Of a stretch of DNA of 22,782 nucleotides, positions 6,803 to 14,409 are shown one piece after another (the first letter of the stretch is position 1; each line of letters opens with the position of its first letter). The stretch covers positions 1 to 22,782 of the forward strand of contig PLYB01000240.1 in the NCBI GenBank assembly GCA_003151655.1, given 5' to 3'. Below the pieces are notes generated by a model. That model did not search any database, was not told the origin of the DNA, and was given only the letters and a program-made list of their open reading frames with translations. The DNA comes from Gallionellaceae bacterium (GTDB taxonomy: Bacteria; Pseudomonadota; Gammaproteobacteria; Burkholderiales; Gallionellaceae). Made by a program: the position numbers and the translations under genes.

Positions 6803-8794
6803 TTAGTTACCTACACCGAGTTTTACATCGCGCCACTTGTTACCTTCGTGGCAACGGTCGCATTGCGGACCGAAATCGCCGTTGTGCACGTCATCTCTGT
6901 CATGGCAACTACCGCAAGTTTTGGAAGTTTTTACTTTTCCTTCCATCGGACGCAGGTGGCACTTGTAACAATCCGAAATATTCTGGTGCGGGCCGGCCAA
7001 TTTAAAGGAAGTCTTGTCGTGATCGAAATCCCATGACTTCCAACTGCGGGTGTTATGGCATTCCTGACACTCGGTACCCAAACGCCGCTTGTGAACTTTA
7101 TCATCGTCTTTCGCATGACATGAAAAACACTCCGACTTGGCATCTTTGAAGGTCACCGCAAGATGACATTTCTTGCACTCCACCAGTGAGTGGTTCCCCA
7201 GCAGCATGAATTTGGACATGGTGTTGTGCTTGAAAGCAGTCTTCTTCCAGTCCTGTTCGTTATGGCAGCTTTCGCACTTCTTGCCTTCCTGTCCTTTGTG
7301 CTTGTCATCTTTTTCGTGACAAGCAAAGCACGTGGTTTGCAACTTGTCCTTGTACAAATCACCCTTGTGACAAGCCACGCATTTCACCGGAGGACGATGT
7401 TTGCCCAGCAACGGGAATTTGGTTTTTTCGTGATCAAATAAAACCTCTTTCCAATCGCGTTCAACGTGGCAGCTTTCACACTTCGTGCCAAAGTTACCTT
7501 TGTGAATCTTGTCGTCATCCTTTTTGTGGCACGACACGCAGGTCGTTTGTAACTTGTCTTTGTACAAGTCGCCTTTATGGCAGCTAGCGCACTTCGCGGG
7601 TTTGTGTTTACCCAACAGCGGATACTTGGTTTGCTTGGTGTGATCAAACAGTATCTCTTTCCAATCGCGCTCGGCGTGACAGCTCTCGCATTTCGGTCCA
7701 AAATTACCCTTATGTACCTTGTCATCATCCTTCTTGTGGCAAGACACACAAGTCATCAGTAACTTGTCTTTGTACAAATCGCCTTTGTGACAGCTGGCAC
7801 ATTTTAAAGGTGCACGATGTTTGCCCAGCAAGGGGAATTTGGTTTTCTTTTCGTGATCGAAAAGAACCTCTTTCCAATCGCGTTCGGTATGGCAAGTTTC
7901 ACACTTGCTGCCGAAATGCCCTTTATGCGCCTTCTCGTCATCTTTCTTGTGACAAGAACTACAGAATTTCGGCGTGTCCTTGTACTTCTTGTCGATGTGG
8001 CATTTATCGCACTTCACATCATCGTGCTTGCCCAACAACTTGAAGTTAGTCTTGTCGTGATCAAACTTCGTCGTCTTCCAGTCTTTCTCGCTATGGCATT
8101 TCGAGCAGTCTGTTCCCAGCTTGCCTTTATGCGCCTTTTCGTCGTCCTTTTTATGACAGGACACACAAGTCTTGGGCGTATCTTTGTACTTGCCGTCGAT
8201 GTGACACTTGTCGCACTTCACATCAAAGTGCTTGCCCAACAGCTTGAAATTGGTCTTGCTGTGATCAAAGTTGGTAGTCTTCCAATCTTTCTCGACGTGG
8301 CACTTGGCGCAGTCGGTACCCAAGCCGCCTTTATGCTTGTCATCTTTCTTATGGCAACCAATACAAGTAGAAGCAGCCTCACTATATTTTTTACCTTCAA
8401 TATGACAGCTCTTGCACTTCACCTTCTCGTTGAGATGGCCGCCCTTTAATATGAAGTCGGTCTGCGTATGATCGAACTTGCCCGTATCAAAAACCACGAC
8501 CTTGGCATCGCGGCCTTTATGGTCGGTATGGCATTCTTTGCACTGCTTGTCCTCTTTGATACGGCCATGAAAACCGCGCTTCTCGCTGACATCTTTACCT
8601 ATGTCTTTGTGACACTCCCGGCACAGACCGGACTGAGCCGTCTTGTCAAATTTCTTATGACACTTATCGCAATTTTCTTCTTCTTTGGCGTGAGCCTTAA
8701 TAACATCACCGGGCGAAACCACACTCCCGAATGCCCGTTCGGTAGCCGGAAGAAAAAAACAAAGAAGCAATAAAGTGCGAAGGAATAGTGACAT
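6803..8794 (-). CDS. 27-heme c-type cytochrome made of nine triheme modules
   Basis: A 663-residue secreted cytochrome with signal peptide MSLFLRTLLLLCFFLPATER (cleavage near 21-25). I count 27 CXXCH motifs: nine modules of three hemes, each about 70 residues. The consensus is C..CHI.GKYKD....C.SCHKKDD.K.HKG, then LG..C..CH.E.DWK...FDH.KT.F.LLGKH. The first module (hemes 1-3) is the most degenerate; the central ones are near-identical. The FDH and GKH histidines are probable distal heme ligands, giving bis-His wires. It is extremely Lys-rich and so basic. It sits between an inner-membrane protein and the surface cytochrome/porin, so it is inferred to be the periplasm-spanning wire of a PCC3-like Fe(II)-oxidation pathway. 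The ribosome site (GGGTTAATAA) is weak, and the gene starts 16 nt after the upstream stop, so coupling is likely. Confidence 0.93.
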   Translation of the reverse strand: MSLFLRTLLLLCFFLPATERAFGSVVSPGDVIKAHAKEEENCDKCHKKFDKTAQSGLCRECHKDIGKDVSEKRGFHGRIKEDKQCKECHTDHKGRDAKVVVFDTGKFDHTQTDFILKGGHLNEKVKCKSCHIEGKKYSEAASTCIGCHKKDDKHKGGLGTDCAKCHVEKDWKTTNFDHSKTNFKLLGKHFDVKCDKCHIDGKYKDTPKTCVSCHKKDDEKAHKGKLGTDCSKCHSEKDWKTTKFDHDKTNFKLLGKHDDVKCDKCHIDKKYKDTPKFCSSCHKKDDEKAHKGHFGSKCETCHTERDWKEVLFDHEKKTKFPLLGKHRAPLKCASCHKGDLYKDKLLMTCVSCHKKDDDKVHKGNFGPKCESCHAERDWKEILFDHTKQTKYPLLGKHKPAKCASCHKGDLYKDKLQTTCVSCHKKDDDKIHKGNFGTKCESCHVERDWKEVLFDHEKTKFPLLGKHRPPVKCVACHKGDLYKDKLQTTCFACHEKDDKHKGQEGKKCESCHNEQDWKKTAFKHNTMSKFMLLGNHSLVECKKCHLAVTFKDAKSECFSCHAKDDDKVHKRRLGTECQECHNTRSWKSWDFDHDKTSFKLAGPHQNISDCYKCHLRPMEGKVKTSKTCGSCHDRDDVHNGDFGPQCDRCHEGNKWRDVKLGVGN
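6900..8480 (-). repeat. In-gene 210-bp tandem repeats encoding triheme modules
   Basis: The cytochrome coding sequence repeats at DNA level. The same 10-mer aacttgtc(t/c)t recurs at 7341, 7551 and 7761, exactly 210 bp (70 codons) apart, with long stretches of near identity in between. Protein modules with the same layout continue on both sides in more diverged form. These repeats can recombine and change heme number by three at a time, and they can also collapse in short-read assembly. Confidence 0.85.
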
Positions 8795-8810
8795 TTATTA
8801 ACCCGTTAAA

Positions 8811-9719
8811 TCAATAAGCGTGAACCGCATATACATGATAGAAGCCGCTAAACACCATCATATACACCAGCGGGATATGAAAAATATGCCAATACGAGAA
8901 CAGTCTTTCGTAGGTATGAAATTGCGAAGCATCGCGTACGGCTTTCAAATAAGAATTTATCTGTTCAATATATTCGACAAACATACCTTCCATCGTTTTC
9001 AATTGCGGGGTCGTGAAGTTTTTTTCACGCGCCTGCGCTTGCATAATGGCATGCAATTCTTTTTTAAGCGATTTTGACAACAACTCGGTTTGAATTCCTA
9101 TTGAAACAAATTTAAACAGACCCAGCTTGCCTGCCTGTGCATTTGCCTCGGACTGCACGCGAAAATCTTCCAATTTTCGCTCTATCTCCGGCGCGAAGCT
9201 GAAAGTAGATTTAACATCGCCGGACTGGTCCAGTTCAGCTTTTAATTCATTGACCGTGGCTTGCCGCCCATAAAGTCCATGGTGAATTTTAGTATAGAAG
9301 AATCGCCCGAACGTGCCACTACCCGAAACCAGCAACATGCAAACCAATGCCACGCCAGCGTTGATCGATGAGATATGAAAAGTTGAATGGAATAGAATCA
9401 CTGTTGGCGCCAGAATACCCAACACCATATGCCATCTAAACCAACCCGGCAATACACCCAGCGAACGAAAAAAGCTTACCCGCTTCCGCAAAGGGTAAAG
9501 CAACAAGGCGAGAAGCATAATCCCCCCCACCAAACCGAGGTTGTAACCAAAATCATCCCCCGGCTTATAAAGCTTCTGGGGAGAAACGGCGACGTAACCC
9601 GCAATCAAAAGCGCGACAATGACCAGCAAGAATACTGCCCAGCCATAGTCTTTAGAATGAGATTTTGGTGCTGCACCCTTCTTATCGTTCATCACTTTAT
9701 CTTGCGTCTGCGAACTCAT
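8811..9719 (-). CDS. His-rich inner-membrane protein, candidate b-type heme/quinone electron link
   Basis: A 302-residue integral membrane protein. Hydrophobic spans lie at about 27-45 (WAVFLLVIVALLIAGYVAV), 61-77, 97-113, 118-132 and 281-299. Histidines fall in or near these spans: His97, His111 and His115 in the third/fourth region, His146-147 in KIHHGLYGR, and His278, His281, His295 and His300 at the C-terminus. A mostly hydrophilic helical segment of about 120 residues separates the two halves. The His pattern suggests b-type heme binding, as in cytochrome b561-like or ferric-reductase-like proteins, but I cannot assign a family with certainty. Its operon with giant cytochromes suggests it passes electrons between quinone and the periplasm. 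The start at 9719 has GGGAG 5 nt upstream; 27 upstream codons are open but have no ribosome site and would overlap the promoter. Confidence 0.75.
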   Translation of the reverse strand: MSSQTQDKVMNDKKGAAPKSHSKDYGWAVFLLVIVALLIAGYVAVSPQKLYKPGDDFGYNLGLVGGIMLLALLLYPLRKRVSFFRSLGVLPGWFRWHMVLGILAPTVILFHSTFHISSINAGVALVCMLLVSGSGTFGRFFYTKIHHGLYGRQATVNELKAELDQSGDVKSTFSFAPEIERKLEDFRVQSEANAQAGKLGLFKFVSIGIQTELLSKSLKKELHAIMQAQAREKNFTTPQLKTMEGMFVEYIEQINSYLKAVRDASQFHTYERLFSYWHIFHIPLVYMMVFSGFYHVYAVHAY

Positions 9720-9746
9720 AATTTCTCCCACAATCCCAAATATTAA

Positions 9747-9765
9747 CGTGGGCTTTTTTCCCACG
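9747..9765 (-). promoter_or_regulatory. Hairpin in the 5' leader of the cytochrome operon
   Basis: CGTGGG and CCCACG form a perfect 6-bp stem with a 7-nt loop (AAAAAAG on the minus strand). It lies between the predicted promoter and the ribosome site of the inner-membrane protein gene. It may stabilise the mRNA or modulate translation; it is not a terminator, as no long T-run follows. Confidence 0.45.
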
Positions 9766-9771
9766 GCTTGA

Positions 9772-9800
9772 ATTTTAACCGACATTTTCCCGTGTGGCAA
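9772..9800 (-). promoter_or_regulatory. Sigma-70-type promoter of the cytochrome-porin operon
   Basis: On the minus strand TTGCCA (9795-9800) and TAAAAT (9772-9777) are separated by exactly 17 nt; each hexamer matches the consensus at 5 of 6 positions. The predicted start near 9765 leaves a leader of about 45 nt with a good GGGAG site before the first gene. No other comparably good promoter was seen within the operon. Confidence 0.65.
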
Positions 9801-9831
9801 ATAAAATAGCGCACACGCTCAATCAAGTATA

Positions 9832-9866
9832 CCCTCTCCCTCGGGGAGAGGGGCTGGGGGTGAGGG
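9832..9866 (+). repeat. REP-like dispersed palindromic element, copy 1
   Basis: CCCTCTCC and GGAGAGGG form an 8-bp stem around CTCGG, followed by the tail GCTGGGGGTGAGGGA. The same stem-plus-tail (C/G)GAGAGGGCTAGGGTGAGGG design recurs at 14473-14511 and, split, at 9914-10004. Such elements are scattered through many proteobacterial genomes. Their role, whether mRNA end protection or mobile palindrome, is not shown here. Confidence 0.7.
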
Positions 9867-9913
9867 AGTGTCTTGCGCGCTGTAACTAAATGTTTTGCAG
9901 TGCCACATTTTTT

Positions 9914-10004
9914 CCCTCACCCTAGCCCTCTGATTGGACAACTAGCCATTCGACTAAGCACGATGTTGCCGTGCAAGTCGCTGGTTATCCCCGAGGGAGA
10001 GGGG
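9914..10004 (-). repeat. REP-like palindromic element, copy 2, apparently split by 57 bp
   Basis: CCCTCACCCTAGCCCTCT (9914-9931) is the inverted tail-plus-arm of the element, but the expected stem completion does not follow at once. It appears 57 bp later as CCCCGAGGGAGAGGGG (9989-10004), whose last 15 nt are the exact reverse complement of 9832-9846. Either the element was interrupted by a small insertion or these are two partial copies. Confidence 0.5.
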
Positions 10005-10066
10005 ATTTATCCACGAGGGAAGAGCCCCTACCCCCCCATTGTGTCGTCGGAGCGTTTGCCAGCGAC

Positions 10067-10420
10067 TTACACCCCGTTCGCCACATCTTCGACCACCTGC
10101 AAAAACTCATCGCCATACTTCGCCAGCATGGCTTGCCCTACTCCGCTGATTTGCCCCATTTCGTGCAAGGTTTGCGGTTTGCGATTGAGAATTTCCAGCA
10201 AAGTGCTATCGTGAAAAATAACATAAGGCGGCACGCCTTGTTCGCGGGCAAGTGCGGTACGTTTGGCTTTGAGCGCCAGCCAGAGCGGGTCTTCGTTGGC
10301 TCCGGCGAATGCTTCGCGGCGCAACCATACCTCCTGTTCACCGCACAGTACCGGGCGCGCTTGTTCGGTGAGCTTCAAGCCGCCGTAAGCTTCCATATCC
10401 ACGCTGAAGTACGGGATAAT
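10067..10420 (-). pseudogene. recQ: Truncated recQ: C-terminal HRDC remnant
   Basis: The readable frame (IIPYFSVDMEAYGG, then LKLTEQARPVLCGEQEVWLR) matches the end of the RQC region of RecQ helicase. It is followed by an HRDC domain (VPPYVIFHDSTLLEILNRKP, then ISGVGQAMLAKYGDEFLQVV). Normal RecQ is about 600 residues; only about 117 C-terminal residues remain, with both helicase domains lost. The frame meets a stop (TAA at 10421-10423) just at the edge of the restriction operon. A GTG at 10402 could start a 111-residue peptide but has no supporting ribosome site. The break marks where a foreign segment replaced or interrupted recQ. The loss of the helicase part is seen directly; the cause is inferred. 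Confidence 0.85.
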
Positions 10421-10449
10421 TTATTCCCGCCTGCTCATCATAAATTATC
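10415..10449. repeat. 9-bp inverted repeat at the recQ/island junction
   Basis: GATAATTTA (10415-10423) and TAAATTATC (10441-10449) are perfect reverse complements separated by 17 nt. One arm contains the stop that closes the recQ remnant, and the other contains the stop codon of res. It may be a weak transcription terminator for the defence operon (no T-run follows) or a recombination scar. Confidence 0.6.
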
Positions 10450-13135
10450 TGTCTTCAAACTGCCGTGCCAATCCATCCAGCGTCATGTTCACCGCAATGG
10501 CATTGTGCGGAATCAACACATAGCGCCAAGGCTTACCACCATTTGCGGAGGCATAGTCTGAGGCATTCTTACAAAATTTGATTGCGGCTTCCTTCTTGGT
10601 CAATACGACGGGATCAGTCATCTGGTTGCTGGCCTTGGGCTCCAGCATGTATTTCATATCTTTCGTCTCGGCTACAAAATCGGGCTGATACTCCAGATGG
10701 TTTGCACCCTGTTTATAGAAAATCTGAAACTGTCCCTTGGCAGGCTTGAACCACTTCTCCGTATCTCGCTCAAGGATTGCTGCCAATACACGCTCCGCTT
10801 CCGAGTCGAATTTTTGCACCGGATACAAGCAACGATTGAATCCACCAAATACATACTTCGACATATTGCTCTTGTCTGCGGGGGAAACAAGGTAGTTAGC
10901 TGCGGGTTCATTCACTGAATAGGTGTAGGCACTGGGCTTGAGTTCCATAAACCCTTTACTTACCACGACTTCGTAATCAACGGCCTCTTCCCAACTGTGC
11001 TCCTGCATTTGCGCAAAGATGAATTTTGCAATCGGTCGCTGGTAGCAGCGCAACACCTTCCCCGCATCTTCCTCGGACAAGTAAGAGCAAAAATGTTTAA
11101 CGGTTTGCGCGGCTAGGTCATACAGCAGATCAGCCTGATCGTCGTAAGAAATATCGTCGATGTCCACAAGCCCACTGACGACGTAATCCTCCATCCGATT
11201 TTCTTCAATGCCGCCATGCCCCAGCGCGACCAATTCACGTTCGTTGGTGCGCAGAAGTTGTATCCAGAGTTCCTCTGATACAGCCGGATAGTTCAGCGCA
11301 TCCAGATTCAAGGTAAACGGTTTGAATCCGGCTTTCACCTCTCCTTTCGGCACAACCAAGATGCGCGGAATATCTATTGTCTGTTGTGTTACCAACTCGA
11401 CCGTTCTAGCCACTACAGCGGCGAAGTCAGGCAGTTCGATCACGCCTTCCAATTCCATCTGCGCGGGACGATGTTGTTCTTGCACCGCCTTGACGATAGC
11501 CGCCTGAACTTCTGGATTTTTTAGGTGCGCCAGTGTCGGCACGGTCATTGGCTGATTCTCCAACTTACGAATTACTTCGTAGGCAATCTTTGCCACCCTT
11601 TGATCTTCCGGCTTGGTGAAGACAGGCTGCACATCTTGCCCTGCCATCTTCGTACTATCCGTCGCATCTGCTGGCCTCATTCCCAACTGAGTAGCAAGCT
11701 GCGTCTGAGAAACTATCGTCGCCATCTTCTGACCAAAATCATCGTCATCCAACACCACTGCCTTCAAGTGGATGGCGGAATCGGGGCGATTCGCCTCATT
11801 GATAATTTCCTGAAATTTGTCATGCGCGATGATATTCAGCCTATCCACCGCCGTCACGCCAGTACGCTTGCCATAAGGCAGACGCAAGCCGCGCCCGATA
11901 GACTGCTCGATCAGGATGCGCGCATTGGCCGCACGCAACGGTACAATGGTGTAGAGGTTGGTCACGTCCCAGCCTTCTTTCAGCATGTTGACGTGGATGA
12001 CGATCTCGGTCGGTTCATCGGTGTGCTCTACCTTGAGCAAACGTTCGATCATTTCCTCTTCTTCTGCGCCGCTCCGGCTCGAATCCACCTGAATGACCTT
12101 GTCCTTATAGCGTCCCTCGAAAAAACTATCCGACTTGATCAACGCCAGCAAAGCTCCGGCATGAGTCGTATCGCGTGCAATGACGAGAACGAAAGGCTTA
12201 ACGATGGCATTACCTGTTTCGCGGGCGTAAGTTTCCAGTTCCACCTTTACGCTCTCGTGCAGACGCACACCGTCTTCCATCTTCATGTGCTCAATCTCTT
12301 CCGGCGACATCCCCGCCGGATTGAAATTCTTGCGCGTCACCACGGCAGGCTCTTTCACAAAGCCATCTTCCATCGCCTTACCCAGCGGGTAATCGAGAAT
12401 AACGTTCTTGAACTGCACTGAACCCTTGGCGGTTTCCACAAACGGTGTCGCTGTCAGCTCCAGCCCCAGAATAGGCTTCAGCTCATTGATCGCTTTGATA
12501 CCGGCACTGGCGCGGTAACGGTGCGACTCATCCATCAGCAATACCAAGTCTGGCAATCCGGCTAGATAATCAAAGTAACTCTCGCCGATATACTCCGACA
12601 GCCGCTTGATGCGTGGAGACTTACCGCCGCGCACTTCGGAATTGATTTTAGAAATGTTGAAAATGTTGATGCGCACTCCGCCGAACAGCGTGCCGCTGGC
12701 CGGATCGCGCTGGTCATAGTTGTCGCCTGTGATAATGGAAGGCGCATCAATGGCGAATTCAGAAATACCCTTGAACACATATTTCGGATGCGTGCGGTTA
12801 CTGAAATCCGCGATCAGCTTGTTGTAGATAGTCAAGTTTGGTGCCAGCACAAAGAAATTATTGATGCCATGCGCCAGATGCAGATAACTGATGAATGCCC
12901 CCATTAGCCGCGTCTTGCCTACCCCTGTTGCCAGCGCAAAACACAACGAAGGGAACTCGCGTTCGAAATCACTAACTGACGGGAATTCGCTATGGATAAC
13001 TTCCAGTGCTGAAGCAATATCCGCCCCTTTACTCGGAGGCACGATTTCGGTGATGCGATCCAGAATCTCTAACGAGCGGCGCTGCGGCGCACGCAAACTC
13101 AAGCGCCCTGCAATGGCGTTCACATGGCGGTTCAT
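10445..13135 (-). CDS. res: Type III restriction endonuclease subunit (Res), SF2 helicase-nuclease
   Basis: An 896-residue Res subunit that partners Mod to translocate or slide on DNA by ATP hydrolysis and cut beside unmethylated sites. Helicase motifs: Walker A ATGVGKT (69-75), Walker B MDESHRYR (201-208), motif III LTATPF (227-232) and motif VI QSIGRGLRLP (412-421). A C-terminal PD-(D/E)XK nuclease is visible as QPDF (Pro818-Asp819) and EPK (832-834). Length is near the family norm, slightly shorter than EcoP15I Res. The ATG overlaps the DUF1016 stop as ATGA, so translation is coupled. It is the last gene of the defence operon, next to the recQ scar. No frameshift or missing motif was seen, so it should be active. 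Confidence 0.93.
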   Translation of the reverse strand: MNRHVNAIAGRLSLRAPQRRSLEILDRITEIVPPSKGADIASALEVIHSEFPSVSDFEREFPSLCFALATGVGKTRLMGAFISYLHLAHGINNFFVLAPNLTIYNKLIADFSNRTHPKYVFKGISEFAIDAPSIITGDNYDQRDPASGTLFGGVRINIFNISKINSEVRGGKSPRIKRLSEYIGESYFDYLAGLPDLVLLMDESHRYRASAGIKAINELKPILGLELTATPFVETAKGSVQFKNVILDYPLGKAMEDGFVKEPAVVTRKNFNPAGMSPEEIEHMKMEDGVRLHESVKVELETYARETGNAIVKPFVLVIARDTTHAGALLALIKSDSFFEGRYKDKVIQVDSSRSGAEEEEMIERLLKVEHTDEPTEIVIHVNMLKEGWDVTNLYTIVPLRAANARILIEQSIGRGLRLPYGKRTGVTAVDRLNIIAHDKFQEIINEANRPDSAIHLKAVVLDDDDFGQKMATIVSQTQLATQLGMRPADATDSTKMAGQDVQPVFTKPEDQRVAKIAYEVIRKLENQPMTVPTLAHLKNPEVQAAIVKAVQEQHRPAQMELEGVIELPDFAAVVARTVELVTQQTIDIPRILVVPKGEVKAGFKPFTLNLDALNYPAVSEELWIQLLRTNERELVALGHGGIEENRMEDYVVSGLVDIDDISYDDQADLLYDLAAQTVKHFCSYLSEEDAGKVLRCYQRPIAKFIFAQMQEHSWEEAVDYEVVVSKGFMELKPSAYTYSVNEPAANYLVSPADKSNMSKYVFGGFNRCLYPVQKFDSEAERVLAAILERDTEKWFKPAKGQFQIFYKQGANHLEYQPDFVAETKDMKYMLEPKASNQMTDPVVLTKKEAAIKFCKNASDYASANGGKPWRYVLIPHNAIAVNMTLDGLARQFEDR

Positions 13136-14409
13136 TTAGACTTTTTCTCCTTTGTCTTTTTGCTCTTTCCCGGTGCAGCTTTCGTGGCAGCTGTTGAAAC
13201 TTTCTTAACAGTTGCTTTGCCGGTTGCAGGCACCAAATACCGAAGCTCTCGACGAAGCTCACTTTCAAGCTCCTCGACAGTTGGTAGATGGAGTTGATAA
13301 CGGCTGGTGAAAATGTTGCGCTCCTGCTGTTCACCCAGCGTGTACTGCACCACTGCATCATTTTTGTCCGGGCATAAGATCAAACCCAAGGTCGGGTTGT
13401 CACCTTCAGTGCGTCGCTCGCGGTCGTAGTAATTTACGTAAAACTGAATCTGTCCAAGGTCGGCATGGGTCAGCTTTCCTACTTTCAGGTCGATCAGCAC
13501 AAAGCACTTCAATACCGTGTGGTAGAAAACCAGATCAATGTAGAAGTGGTCGCCATCAAGCGTGATGCGCTCCTGCCGCGACACAAACGCAAAACCTTTG
13601 CCCAGCTCCAGCAGGAAGGTTTCCAGATTGCCGATCAGTGCCTGCTCCAGCTTGGATTCCACCAAGCGCGGCGATTCCGGTAGATCAAGAAACTCCAATA
13701 CCACCGGGTCTTTCAGCACATCTATCGGCTGTGCAACTTCCTGACCATGAACTGCCAAGCGCATTAAGCCTTTTTTGTCCTTGCTCTTAGCCAACCGGTC
13801 GAACAGCAGACTGACGATCTGCCGTTCCATTTCGCGTGCCGACCATGCGTTGCCCGCTGCTTCTATCTCATAAAAGGTACGAGCTTCGGCGCGATTAACT
13901 CGCAGCAAAGTGCGATAGTGCGTCCACGAAAGGTTATGATTTAGTTCACCGGGTTGCCATGATTTGGCACGCACTGCGTTCGTAATGTGTACCGCCTTGC
14001 CATTCACTGATGTGCCCAAATTCCGACGCACCATCTCGGAATTCTCAGACTGATCAGATTTCCGACGCACTGCGTCGGAATTTACCTCCGGCAACAATTG
14101 CGGATATTCAAGATAGAAACGACGAAACAGTTCCAGATTATCCACACCGTAGCCAGAACCAAAGTCCGCTTTCAGGCGTGCCGCCAGTTCCCGAAGCAAC
14201 TCCGCACCATAACCCGCACGCCGTTTGCCTTGCTGCTCCTCCTCAACAATCTCCCTCCCGATCAGCCAGTTCGCCATAACCTGCGTGGTATTAACCGTGC
14301 GCGCAATGTTGCTACGGGCGGATTCGAGAATATCCCGAACGCGGTCGAACAAAATCGGTGTATCAAGCGCAGCCTTCTTAGACTTTGTAACCTTCGGTTT
14401 TGCTGTCAT
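13132..14409 (-). CDS. DUF1016 (YhcG-type) PD-(D/E)XK nuclease-domain protein
   Basis: A 425-residue protein. The N-terminal DUF1016 helical region spans residues 15-200 (IGREIVEEEQQG, GYGVDNLELFRRFY, LSWTHYRTLLRV), and the C-terminal PD-(D/E)XK fold spans residues 250-380. Likely active residues are Asp292 in IDLVFYH and Asp307-x-Lys309 in IDLKVGK. A variable linker at 111-150 holds the near-repeat NSDAVRRKSD / NSEMVRRNLG and is encoded by palindromic DNA. The last 35 residues are Lys/Ala-rich. DUF1016 proteins occur widely in restriction and defence islands, but their biochemical role is not firmly known. Here it is wedged between type III mod and res with ATGA overlaps on both sides, which implies expression in fixed ratio with them. 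It could be an accessory nuclease or specificity factor (inference). Confidence 0.88.
   Translation of the reverse strand: MTAKPKVTKSKKAALDTPILFDRVRDILESARSNIARTVNTTQVMANWLIGREIVEEEQQGKRRAGYGAELLRELAARLKADFGSGYGVDNLELFRRFYLEYPQLLPEVNSDAVRRKSDQSENSEMVRRNLGTSVNGKAVHITNAVRAKSWQPGELNHNLSWTHYRTLLRVNRAEARTFYEIEAAGNAWSAREMERQIVSLLFDRLAKSKDKKGLMRLAVHGQEVAQPIDVLKDPVVLEFLDLPESPRLVESKLEQALIGNLETFLLELGKGFAFVSRQERITLDGDHFYIDLVFYHTVLKCFVLIDLKVGKLTHADLGQIQFYVNYYDRERRTEGDNPTLGLILCPDKNDAVVQYTLGEQQERNIFTSRYQLHLPTVEELESELRRELRYLVPATGKATVKKVSTAATKAAPGKSKKTKEKKSK
14020..14080 (-). repeat. Palindromic mini-repeats inside the DUF1016 linker
   Basis: TTCCGACGCA (14060-14069) and TGCGTCGGAA (14071-14080) form a perfect 10-bp palindrome around a single C. 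An imperfect copy, TTCCGACGCACCATCTCGGAA, begins near 14020. The two encode NSDAVRR and NSEMVRR, the variable linker of the protein. The linker seems to have grown by duplication of this unit. Confidence 0.7.

Larger units (their letters stand above)
9801..10066. other. Gene-free stretch with dispersed palindromic repeat copies
   Basis: No convincing gene lies here. It contains one full copy of a GC-rich palindromic repeat (9832-9866) and a split inverted copy (9914-9931 and 9989-10004). It separates the cytochrome operon promoter from the recQ remnant and looks like a junction between core genome and island. Confidence 0.7.

Noticed and set aside
7817..8449. Long plus-strand open frame of 210 codons opposite the 27-heme cytochrome gene
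   Set aside because: It is the mirror of the repetitive Lys/Cys-rich coding sequence on the minus strand. It reads as low-complexity hydrophobic repeats with no ribosome site.
6900..8480. Regular repeats that could suggest a CRISPR array
   Set aside because: The period is 210 bp, the whole unit is coding, and CXXCH motifs explain it. There are no short repeats with unique spacers.
9720..9800. 27-codon N-terminal extension of the inner-membrane protein
   Set aside because: It would run through the promoter -10 and leader hairpin and has no ribosome site. The start at 9719 has GGGAG at good spacing.
11525..12421. Plus-strand open frame of 298 codons opposite res
   Set aside because: The minus strand encodes all helicase motifs of Res without break. 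The plus frame has no recognisable domain or ribosome site.
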